A stretch of 64,000 nucleotides of DNA from Piezodorus guildinii (Eukaryota; Arthropoda; Insecta; Hemiptera; Pentatomidae): NCBI GenBank assembly GCA_023052935.1, contig CM041293.1, forward strand, positions 173,777,600-173,841,599, written 5' to 3'. Positions 1-11,039 of the stretch are shown here, piece after piece. The stretch's first letter is position 1, and each line of letters opens with the position of its first letter. The notes beneath the pieces were generated by a model. The model worked only from the letters and a program-made list of their open reading frames with translations. It did no database searches and had not been told where the DNA came from. The position numbers and the translations under genes were made by a program.

Positions 1-120
1 AGATCATTGACTGGATATAAACTGATCTACAACTGAACTTTTTTTTAAATTAATAAATATTTGAAGAGAAATTCTATTACTAACGAACATCTGAATATTT
101 CATTTAGTTATTTTACTCAC

Positions 121-3100
121 AGCTCTTAAAACAGATGTCTTCTCAGTCTCGGAAAACCTCGCCAGAGTTTTAATTAGTGTGGCAGAAGATTCTGAAAACT
201 TTGCTTGCAAGACATTTTTAGGAACACTTTTGATTCCCATACTCAACAAATTCAAAATAGCAGCTATCGTGTCATCAGTGTTTCCATCGGAGTCCAAAGA
301 TGTCATCTGAAATTAATTTTTAATTGAAATGTAATTTTAAATAATTAAAAAGGTTCAGCTTAAAACAAAATTAATTAAAAAAAAAGGTAAGAAAGAAATG
401 TATAGTTGCTTTTTCATCGACCAGACAGCAAATACCTCCCTGAACCATGAATTCACCAAATTATTTATTATGCACATTGCGGTGAACAAAAGTTTGCATG
501 AAAAACAATAATTTATGACTCCATATTACAAGATCCTATTATTCTACTTGCTTTGATTATTTTGGGGGGAGGTACTGATTCCAAAATACTGAAGACTGCG
601 CTAAACGATGATAGAGACAGGCAAGTAAAGATAAAACTGAGTGATAAAGTTAACGATAGTGAATTATTACTCACTTTCAACATATTTATAATTAAAATAT
701 AATATCCATTAATTTTCATACATGGTTGTAATCAATTCATATTATTTTAAATTTTGTTATTCTACAAAATTATATTCAATTTTACAAAATTGTATTAGAT
801 GAATAAAATTTCTTTCATATGTAAATAATAAGATTGTTTTTATATAACTTTACCTTTCAGTTTTTTAAACTTTTATTAAAAGTGATATTTAATGATATTG
901 TAAGTTTAAAAAAAAGTAATATATGTTGTTAGTATCTATTTTTATTAAAAATCAGAATGCCTGCTTCCTCTCCTACTGCTATCTTGAGAGTACCTTTACT
1001 TGCCTCTGTCTATCATAGTGTAGTATACCCTTTAAAAAAAGATATATTTATATTTATATTGGGTTATTCGGAAAGTCCGTAGAGAAATTCGGATAACAAT
1101 TAAAATTGATTAACAGCTTAAAATCTATTTATTTAGTCTACAAAATAGTTACCACTGCTAGCTATTACCTTTTTCCAAGGCTTGGAAGTTCCATTATAAT
1201 TTTTTTCCAAAACTCACTGTCCTTACTCCTGTAGAACAGGATTTCCATAATAAAAACTTCCTATCAGGATTTCCCTTTTAGAAAATTTCTGAGGGAACGA
1301 AAAAGATAGAAATCTGAAGGAGCAATGTCAGGAGAGTACGGTGAGTGAGGTAAAACCTCCCATCTGAAGCTTAATAAATTTTGCCGAGGCCTTAAAGACA
1401 CATGGAGCCTAGTGTTGTCTTGGTGGAATAGCACTCCTTTCCGATTTCCCAACTCTTTCAGTTTGTTTTTCGTGATTGATTTTAACAACTGTTTCTCGTT
1501 AATTTCTGCCTTCAATCAGTAAAAGTCCATATTTATAGTTTGGTTTGGTGGAAGGAGCTCAAAATGTATGGGTCCCTTCCAATCCCACCAAAAACTGAGC
1601 ATCACCTTTCTTGGATGAAAACTGGCATTTGGTGTTGTGAGCGACGTCGTTCCAGGCAACCCCCAATATTTTTTATCAACTGGTGTTGATGTAGAGAATC
1701 TATTTTTCATCACCAGTAACTTGTTTCAAAAATGGATCCTCCACATTTTTTTTCAGCAGCAAATCACAGCTTGAAATCCTTTCAATAAGATTCCTTTCAC
1801 TGAGCTCATGGGGAACCCAAACATTGTAACGACAGACGTACCCGGCCTTACTTAAATGATAAAAAAAATGGTCGATTTGCAGGCTCTTAACTCTGTAATT
1901 CATGGATTGTTTGCAATGACAGTCATAATATCCTCGATGTCAAGAGTTGAGCTCCGGCCAGCCTGGGGTTGATCTTCCAAATTGAAATCTCTTGATCTAC
2001 ACCTTGAAAACCACTTCTGAACCGTGCTATCAGAAATTGAATCGCTGCCATATACGGCACGAATCTTTTTTGCAGTTTGAGCAGCGTTTTCCCCTTTTTT
2101 TTAAAATAACAGCACAATAGGCCGAAAATGAACTGAATCATAACTCATGTTGGTTTGCAATAAACTACACTACTGAGCCTTAATAAGAATGAATTCAGTG
2201 TGTGAACATAGTTAATCCTTGAGGATTAAAGGCATATAAATAAACATTAGCTTTGTGATTAACCTTTAGTATAAAAAATAAAAGATAAATTTTATTTTAA
2301 AAAATCTCTTCAACCTTTTCGGACAAGCCAATAGATGGCCAAAATCTTAGGTGCGTAATGTATATTATAATAAAGTGTAAATTCTATATACTATTAAAAT
2401 TACTTGTATATATCTATAACTACAACATATCCCTATAAATTTATAGAGGTATTATATTAGCAGTGATTTGGTATCAATATGGCTGGTGGTAATGTCGAGT
2501 TCTAAAGATGATTCTAAGCAATCAGCATTGAAATGTGTAGATTCATATGTTAAGCGGGTTTAAGTTTATATTTTAGTAAATTAATCTTGAAATTACAAAG
2601 ATTTAATGATTAAAACAATAGAACTAAATAATGATATTACCAAAGCACCAAAATATTCGGTAGAAGTTTCATTTCCTCCATTCTCTTTTATGACTTCAGT
2701 AACAGCAGCCAATACTGCAAGCATATCTTTGTGGATTGCAGAATCTGATTTGAAGTTTTTAACCAACCTGAAAATCATCATAAATAAATCATAAGACATT
2801 TATTATGCCTGGAAGAAACACATTAATTCACGAGTAGTCAATTGATTTTTAAATTCTCCCACAAAATGTATTTCTTAATGATGTTAGAATCGTTGACTCT
2901 GTGTAGATATTAAGGAGTATATTTGGAGTGCAATCATAAAAACACTTAATTAAGTGATTTTATGACTGCACCCCAAATAAATTTCTACTCAAAATTTATT
3001 TCTTAATATAAAGTCAATATTTTGGGGTTCTCTCTTCGTTTTTAACATTCAGTAATAATAATTATTATAAAAATAAATAATAAAAAAAAGGTAGTATTTG

Positions 3101-6100
3101 TTATTAGTAAATCTTATTATATTGTAGTCTTGAAGGTGGGGAAGTAACACCTAAATATTGACATTTTTAACATAAATAAATAACTTTTTTGAAATAATTT
3201 AAAGACCAACTGACTTCTCAAAAAATCTGGTGCGGGCAACACACGACTTTCACTTACCTCCGTTTTTAGAATCGATTAAAGAATATTCAAAGAAAATAAG
3301 AGATAAAAATGAGTGAAACCATTAAAGAATTAGTCAAATGGAATTTCTATAGAAACATGTGTTTTATTAAAAAATCAATTATGTATGTATTTCTTTATTT
3401 CCAGATCGGCTGCGTGAGCCATACATGGGAAAAAATCAATTATATTATCATATTAAATAATCAGTTAATATTACCGGCTCTTCATCTCTCTTTATTATCT
3501 TTTACAAGCTTGTGTATTAGATAATAAAATGTTTTCTAAAAATCTTCAGCATTATATATTATTACACATATATATTACTCTTCTTGTGTTCAAAAACAAA
3601 AAAGTGCATTAAAAAAATATGTTTTCAGTTTTCTCCTTTAGTTGGTTATCGAATTCGTTCAAGTTATATATTTACTTCTTTTTAATCAGTGGTAACAAGA
3701 TAATATAGTTATTTTTATAGAATCAACATAATTAAAGGTACTTTAGAAGAAGACAATTTAAAATATCGGCCTTTAAGCCCTGTCAGACTATTTTTATAAA
3801 ACCTACATGATATTAAAGCCCATTAAATTTTACATCGATATAGCGAATTTAATCAAAATCGTCGGAACAGTTTTCGAGAAAATAGAAAAAAGGTGCAAAA
3901 TGCATGGTATAAAGTGGCTCTTCTGGTAGGCTTATTTTGATGAAAAAGGTTTTATAACGTCTCGGGCATATAGCTGTCTTAAATATGAAATTTCAGTTTC
4001 AAAGGACTCTTCGTTTCCGCCCGGGAGTTACCACACATGGACACACACACACACACCAGAGTTGTGCAAAATCGCATTCGGATATACGAATACGAATGCA
4101 TTCGGGAAGATCGAATTTTGAAAATACGAATACGAATGCAATCGTATTTCAAAAAAGAATACGAATGCATTCGTATTTCGAAAAAATATACGAATACGAA
4201 TATACTCACAGATGTAGACAGGTATACGCCCGAATTTCACAGGTATGCAAAGGGATACGGTCATATTCCACTGGTGTGGGCCGTATTCCACTGGTCTAAA
4301 AACGTACACGGGCCTGTGTACAAGTCAATATGAGCGCATTTGCAGGCGTGAATTCGAATGCGGTCAATAATATCTTATATTAAAAGACATAAAATTTAAT
4401 ATTTATGAATTTTTTTAAAAATATGATTCAAATATTGTTGAAATAACTTCTTTAAATACGAATATATATTTATTTACATATATCAACACTCATACAGTTC
4501 TCTTCTCTATAATGAAATAATTTAACAAATATTTCTTAAAATTTATTAATTTGTGGAAAATGAAAAACATTATGCAGTAGTGCACTTATAAATTATATTA
4601 AAAAAGAAAAGAAATATTATCCCTTTGATATATATTTTTTTTAGCTTAAAATTTATATTGAAAGTAAAGTTCAGTAAATATTTTAACTTTTCAAACCAAC
4701 TATGTGAAAATAAACAATATGCATTCAAGAATAAGTAAAGTTTAAATGTTAAAGTTTTATCCAGTCTCCCAACAATTTTATTTATAGGAAAAATCAGTAC
4801 ATTAAATAGTGATTAATTAATAGTGGTCAATTTGAAATAAATAGTTAATGTTGAAAAAATAACTTTATTTCGTCGGAAGTATATATTTTAGATTAAAAAA
4901 AATAACATAATTATTATATACAATCATAACTAAGGTGATACTTTTTATATTATTTAACATTTTCTGTGAAATCTGTAGCTTTATAACGGTCTATTATGCT
5001 TTTCTTATATGCGAATTGAAAAATAATAACCTGGAAAAAGTTTATTTTTTCATTTTTTATTTCTCCAGTTAATTTAAGTTTCTTTAATATTTATCCATTT
5101 ATTCTTAACACTAGCAACAAGAAGTGGTGAGATAATTAAAATAAACAAAATTAACAATACATAAGGTATTTTTTTATTTCATCAGAATAAACTTAAATCT
5201 ATGGATTTAAAAGTGAATATGTAACAATTAATGATATAAATATTAATAATTGTTTCATATTCATTTTTATTCGCGCTTTACTTCACTTCATTATAAACAA
5301 TTATTTTTGTTATTATTATTTTTTTTATACCACTTTAATGTTTTAGAATATACTACATTCATTTTCATAGGAAATAGAAACTAGTTCATGAATTATTTTC
5401 TAAAAATGCCTCTACGGCAAAGGGTATTATTCCTAGTTTAGTTAGTATATTCCTAGTCCATTTAGATTTTTTTACCCTCTGTTGTGAAAATTGTTTAGTT
5501 GGTTTTAAATTAATTTAGGGATTTCCTTCTGCTTTAGAGTCTTGCAATACTTCCTAAGAAGTTTGTCACATATTTAGCCTCTTTTAATAGGCTCAAAATC
5601 CCAGGGCAGGTATCATGCTAAAATTCCCGATGGTAAAGTTCCCGATGTCCCGTGGTTCTAAGGCGGCTTTATATTACTTCTTATCTTCAAACAAAGTTAA
5701 CATTAAAAAAAGGATTATACTGAATTTCAATTAAAGCATTTATTTTAGATCAAATTACTAATTAGAATAAATTAATAATAATATAGTATATACGATAAAA
5801 ACTAAAGTTTTTTGCGGTTATTCTCACTCTCTATTACAGCTTTGAATGTTACATAAGTACTTTTATTAGCGCTTTACTTCACTTCATTATAAAGAATTAA
5901 TTTTATTATTATTATAACTTTCAATGTTTTGGAATAATAGCAAACTTCTAAACTTAGAAAATAGAATCATAATCATGAAAAGTCAATGAGTCATTCCATA
6001 CCTGGATTACCTAAACACTACACTGTAAATGCTTAAAATTCAACATTTTACCTATTTTTGAATATGTGGTGTTTATTTTCACATAGTTGGTTTGAAAAGT

Positions 6101-7527
6101 TAAAATATTTACTGAACTTTACTTTCAATATAAATTTTAAGCTAAAAAAAAATATATCAAAGGGATAATATTTCTTTTCTTTTTTAATATAATTTATAAG
6201 TGCACTACTGAATAATGTTTTTCATTTTCCACAAATTAATAAATTTTAAGAAATATTTGTTAAATTATTTCATTATAGAGAAGAGAACTGTATGAGTGTT
6301 GATATATGTAAATAAATATATATTCGTATTTAAAGAAGTTATTTCAACAATATTTGAATCATATTTTTAAAAAAATTCATAAATATTAAATTTTATGTCT
6401 TTTAATATAAGATATTATTGACCGCATTCAAATTCACGCCTGCAAATGCGCACATATTGACTTGTACACAGGCCCGTATACATTTTTAGACCAGTGGAAT
6501 ACGGCCCACACCAGTGGAATATGACCGTATCCCTTTGCATACCTGTGAAATTCGGGCGTATACCTGTCTACATCTGTGAGTATATTCGTATTCGTATATT
6601 TTTTCGAAATACGAATGCATTCGTATTCTTTTTTGAAATACGATTGCATTCGTATTCGTATTTTCAAAATTCGATCTTCCCGAATGCATTCGTATTCGTA
6701 TATCCGAATGCGATTTTGCCCATCTCTGACACACACACACACCACACACACACCTTTTTGCGGGACTTGGTTATTTGGACTCAGGGGACCCTAAACGTGT
6801 ATTTCCGTTGAAAACTGAAATTCGAAAATTTTCACGATCGCAATACTATTCCTTACTATATATAATATGTGAAAGTATAATTTATTCATGTATATAATAT
6901 TTAAAAATTACAATACATTACTGATATTTTCGAAAATAGAAAATTCTATATTCTCTTAATAAATAATAAAGAATTATTAATTTTATGATTTCCAGCAATA
7001 TTATCTCATATCGTTAAATAACAAAATATCTTCATAATTATACTTCAATATAAATACAAACATAAGGAAACCTTTCACACTTACTTATTGAATGATTGAT
7101 TAGAGCATGCACTCCAATCACTTGCGAATGTATCAAAAGTTTTAAACGTTTTGCCTCCAAAAGATTCCAAGTCATCAGCAATACTTGTTCCATTTTTAGA
7201 AAATGATTTTGAATCATGCTTTTCAATTGCTTCTTTCGTCAGCATAGAGGGACCTATTAATAAAAAAGGATTAGTAAATACAACTCATACATTAAATACA
7301 GATGTCACCATGAATGTTACAAAAAAACAGCAGCATTGATATATTTTTAATCTATTACTAAACAGTAAATGCACAATTTTTTAATATTACTTACCAGAAA
7401 TGGGTTCGAAAAATCTAGACTTAGCTTGTTCTCTGTATTTTTGTGTGGATGGATTGGAACTGGAACTTTGTCCTTTCGCCCATCGTTTTCCTTTAATTCT
7501 ATTAACACGTTTTCTAAACTTAGCCAT
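121..7527 (-). CDS. RRP12: RRP12-like ribosomal RNA processing protein, N-terminal part (4 exons; gene continues past left edge)
   Basis: Coding exons read on the minus strand: 7527-7395 (start ATG 7527-7525), 7253-7085, 2767-2641, 306-121. Every junction has a GT donor and AG acceptor, and the phases match (1, 2, 0, 0). They give about 205 residues. The N-terminus is basic (KFRKRVNRIKGKRWAKGQSS, then SNPSTQKYREQAKSRFF), as in RRP12/NUC173 family proteins. Exon 3 carries SAIHKDMLAVLAAVTEVIKE and exon 4 DDTIAAILNLLSMGIKSVP, the first helical (HEAT/ARM-like) repeats of that family. Known role: a nucleolar karyopherin-like factor in pre-rRNA processing and export of both ribosomal subunits. Family members exceed 1,000 residues, so most of the protein lies outside the window. 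Intron 2 (4.3 kb) and intron 3 (2.3 kb) are enlarged by transposons. The reading frame is intact in what is visible. Confidence 0.9.
307..1058. repeat. RRP12 intron 3 sequence with a 23-bp inverted repeat (608-630 / 994-1016), MITE-like
   Basis: AT-rich intronic DNA with no credible coding region. A perfect 23-bp inverted repeat (core AGAGACAGGCAAGTAAAG) lies at 608-630 and 994-1016, bracketing about 360 bp. This is the pattern of a small non-autonomous DNA transposon. I could not define its termini or a target duplication. Confidence 0.4.
1059..2331 (-). mobile_element. mariner-family DNA transposon, full length but with broken transposase frame
   Basis: The element is 1,273 bp, flanked by TA at 1057-1058 and 2332-2333. 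Its ends are inverted (TTGGGTTATTCGGAAAGTCC at the left, matching CTTTTCGGACAAGCCAA at the right). Minus-strand pieces in different frames show mariner transposase features in order: a helix-turn-helix near 2100-1950, the first catalytic Asp in VTGDEK (about 1710), the second in HQDNTRLH (about 1420), and the third in YSPDIAPSDFYLF, 34 residues after the second (D34D). In-frame stops and frameshifts separate the parts, so the copy is inactive. It sits in intron 3 of the RRP12-like gene. Confidence 0.85.
3226..6876 (+). mobile_element. Helentron-like repeat (HINE) copy 1, split by hAT-1
   Basis: The left end is TCTGGTGCGGGCAACACACG followed by ACTTTCACTTACC, preceded by an A run. The right end, near 6876, is a decayed form of GGTAAGTGAAAGT, which is the inverted copy of that 13-mer. 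Inside are a conserved AT-rich body, a (CA)n tract beginning near 4030, and a block TTTTTGCGGGACTTGGTTAT. These subterminal inverted repeats, the internal microsatellite, and a hairpin-forming 3' end resemble DINE-1/HINE elements related to Helentrons. No protein is encoded. A hAT element (4057-6728) sits in the CA tract. The copy lies in RRP12 intron 2. The repeat boundaries are well supported by many copies in this window; the class is inferred. Confidence 0.6.
4057..6728. mobile_element. Non-autonomous hAT transposon with ~660-bp terminal inverted repeats (hAT-1)
   Basis: Ends CAGAGTTGTGCAAAATCGC and CAGAGATGGGCAAAATCGC (right end read in reverse) match the hAT terminus pattern CAGRGxTG. 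The arms 4057-4716 and 6070-6728 are near-identical inverted copies; the spacer is 1,353 bp. The flanking 8 bp are ACACACAC on both sides, as expected for a hAT target duplication but not decisive inside a CA repeat. Subterminal DNA is full of short repeats such as ATACGAATACGAATGC. The spacer encodes no transposase. It holds a roughly 100-bp imperfect direct repeat (about 5270-5390 and 5865-5980). Confidence 0.8.
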
Positions 7528-9131
7528 AGTAAAAACTTTAAAAAGTCATAAAACTAGAAAGGTCAGGTAGTCTTCAAGTTCAAACACGTTTTGCACACGA
7601 ATGCCTTCTTAGCTGTTATAAAGGAAGGTTAACATATACAAAAATACCTACAGTGAGGTATGACATGACATTCAGATAACTTGTTAAAAATAATATTCTT
7701 AAATGCTAAACTCATGGATTATTTGGAATAAATAATGACAATTTTTAATTATTCAACATCTTATATCAAAGCAGTAATGAATTATAAATTAATTAAATAT
7801 CGCTCTAAGCCAGCTATGCTTATTTTTGTATGTTTTTACTATTTCCAAAGACACTGCTTTCCAACTTAAATTAGATTAATCACGAGCAAGGGCAGATCAA
7901 GAGGTAATTTTCGCTGAGGTACTTTTTTTCGAAGGAAGGAGAAGTGGATAGAATTGTCCAAACTCCATTTAAGCCAAATATTGCGGCTATCAAGTTACTA
8001 GTCGCTGTTTAGTACACGTATCTTAAATTTTCTTTTATTAATTTTTTTTTCAATGTTCATCTTGGGGAAGAAAAGGTTTTCTTCTTGTCGAATTCAATAC
8101 ATTTACTTGGGATATAGTGCAACTCAAGAGATACTTTTAAAAACTATGTTATTTATTAACTTATAGTTTTTAAGTATTGTATATGCTTTGAGACGAATTT
8201 TTAGGCGATTAAGGAATTAAAAACAAAAATGAAAATCTTTCAAAATCTTTCGGCAACTAAAGTTTCCAGGTAGTTGGCAGAAATTTCGTTGGGGATGGTG
8301 GGAGGACGGAAGAGAAAATTGGATTGAAAATATTTAAGAAGGAGCTAAGTTGGTCGAAATTATAAGTGATTTTTTCAAACAGTGTCCATACGCACATTAA
8401 TTTGAAAATTACGAACAAGCTTGGAAGTAAAAACAGTCCCTAACTACACCTTTAATCCTTACACCTTATGTTAGTTTTTAGCGTTTATTTTTATTTGTCC
8501 CATAAACGTTTAGGGGAGAGCTTCTCTTGATATCATGTGATCCTTATATACAATCATACCATTGTATTTGAGAATGATGCTTAAATTTGATTAAGAGAAT
8601 TCTAGACGGTTAAGATCTTACAAGATCGGAAGACCAGCACAAGAAAACATAATCGTAAGAAAGAAGAGAGGGATTTCACTAATTTTTCGGGGAATCAAGC
8701 GTCATTCCTTCCATAAATATATTAAATAGGAACTTAGTCAGAAGTCATCTGTGGTGTGGTGGCTACCATAACGGCCTTTTATATCCAAGGTTTCTGGTTC
8801 AAACCCAGAAGATATCCCTAGGATTTTTTTTAATAGAATAAAAAAAACCTTGGTTATGCTGTCGGTGAAGTAAGATGGAGGTCACGAGCCTGTGCGATGT
8901 TAGGTACTCGTTTAAGATCTTTATCTTAATTAAACCTGGATAGGAAAAATTAAAAACTTCCTCTGTAGTTTCGTTCGATTAGCCACAATAGCATAAAAGT
9001 GATGTTAAATGAATAAAAAACTAATAGAAACTTGAACTTAAAATGTCTTATTTGTTGATTTTATCTCACTGTATCAGAAACATAAACAAGAACCTTACTT
9101 TATAAGGTTATCCGGCTATAGTTCTTTAATC
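7528..9131. promoter_or_regulatory. Intergenic region between divergent RRP12-like and mRpS18C start codons
   Basis: The two genes point away from each other, so this 1.6-kb stretch must hold both promoters and 5' UTRs. No TATA box or other motif stood out. Much of 8743-9019 is an old SINE copy. The remaining sequence (7600-8740) is AT-rich and shows no coding signal that I recognise. Confidence 0.5.
8743..9019 (+). mobile_element. tRNA-type SINE, diverged copy
   Basis: Same family as the better copies at 49853-50135 and 60363-60651. It has a recognisable B box (GGTTCAAACCC, about 8791) followed by CCTAGGATTTTTTTTAATAG, GAGCCTGTGCGATG, and a 3' end AGTGATGTTAAATGAATAAA. It is more diverged than the other copies. 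Confidence 0.75.
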
Positions 9132-11005
9132 ATGAGCTTAGCTTCTATTATAAGAAATTCAGGTTTGTTTTGAACGAATAATATATCTAATTTTTTTTAT
9201 CTATTAAATTTCAATTTTATATTTAATTATATTCATAATCGTTTATTTTTTTAGGTATACTCCTGAGATCTGTCAGTTATCAGGTTTATGCTGCTAATAC
9301 CATTTCATCTGAACAATCAATTTCTAGTGGTACTTCTCATGATTCTATTGTAGAAAATAATGATATGGTGAGTTTTTATTTATTTAAGATTAAAGGCTGT
9401 GCATAATGATGATAGTGAGTATCTGGTCAGTGCTGATAGTATCTGACAAGTCTCTATTTGGATTGTTATCTTCTATCAATTTATTTATTATTTATAATAA
9501 TTATATAATTACCTTATTATTGATATTATTATGTCATTTTTATTTCATAATTTTAATGAAACATAATAATTTTCTTAAAATTACGCTTCATAAACATTAC
9601 TGTTCTGTATGTATAACAAATATTTATTTTGATGTAACTTAATTATTTAGGTTTTAAGTCTTTAAAAAAATAGATTTTATGATATAAGTATCATAATAGT
9701 AATATTTAATGTTTTTATAAGATCTGAAACTAGCTTATGTAGAATTCCTTTAGCTTTTTAAATTTTTGTGACCAAAACTGAAGTTTTCTTATTAGCTTGG
9801 CAGTTTAATCGATTCAAATTAGTTCAATTTACTTATTATTAAACAGTTTAGCAAGTTGAAGAATTTTTGGTTTATTTTATCTCAAATATTATTTCTATTT
9901 TAGCCTGTTGAAATGGCAAACCCGTTCGTTAAGGAAAAGCCACAGTGTATTCTGTGTAAGATGAATATAACTCCTGATTACAAGAATGTTAGACTCCTAT
10001 CTCAGTTTGTTTCACCTTATACTGGGCGTGTATATGGAAGGCATATCACCAGGCTATGCATGCACAAGCAAGAATTAGTTGAAAAAGAAATTTTAAAAGC
10101 TCAAAATGCAGGTAATTATTATTTTTTTAATTTTTATTTTACTAGTCATTATGAATTATAATTAATACAATTATTCCACCTATAATAGTTTCTACATCCT
10201 CAATATAATACTATTATATGAAATTCAGATGTTTTATCATTTGAAAATTATGCTTAAAAAATCTGGTGCGGGCAACACATGACTTTCATTTACCTCCGGT
10301 TTTAAAATCGACTAAAGAATTGTCAAATACAGTTAGAGATAAAAATGAGTGAAATCATTAAAGAAATAATTAAATTAAATTTCTATAGAAACATGTGTTT
10401 TATTAAAAATTCTATTATATTATTATCTAATATAATCAGTTAGTTTAATCGGTTTTTCATCACTCTTTATTAACTTTTACAAGCTTGTGTATAAGATAAT
10501 ATTTTTTCTAAAATCTTTATATTTTCAACAGTATATTATACATCTATATTACTGTTCTTATGTTCAAAAATTTCATTGAAGAAATATTTTTACAGTTTTC
10601 TCCTTTAGCTGTTTATCAAATTCACTCAACTTGCATATTTACCTGTTAATTTTCAATGCTAATAAGATAATACAGTTATTTTTATAGAATGTACAGAATT
10701 AAAGGTGCTTTAAAGGAAGAAAATTTAAAATATCCGCATTTAAGCCCTGTTATACTATTTCAATCACAATGAAACCTACATGATATTAAAGCCCATTAAA
10801 TTTTACATCGATATAGAGAGTTTGATCAAAATCATTATAGCCGATTTTGAGAAAATCATAAAAAGATGCAAAATGCATAGTATAAAGTAGATCTTCTGGT
10901 CAGCTCATTTTGATGAAAAGGATTCTGTGTAACACCTCGGGCGTATAGTTGTCTCAAATATGTAATTTCAGTTTTATAGGACTTTTTGTTTTCCCCCGGA
11001 AGTTA

Positions 11006-11039
<34 letters not shown>

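Noticed and set aside
3979..4333. Overlapping open frames on both strands (also 6434-6811)
   Set aside because: They lie in the inverted arms of hAT-1 and are made of short repeats such as ATACGAATACGAAT. They mirror each other and match no family.
10949..11038. A real protein N-terminus for the 416-residue frame
   Set aside because: This part is HINE sequence and a CA microsatellite read as His-Thr repeats; it is fused to the RT by insertion.
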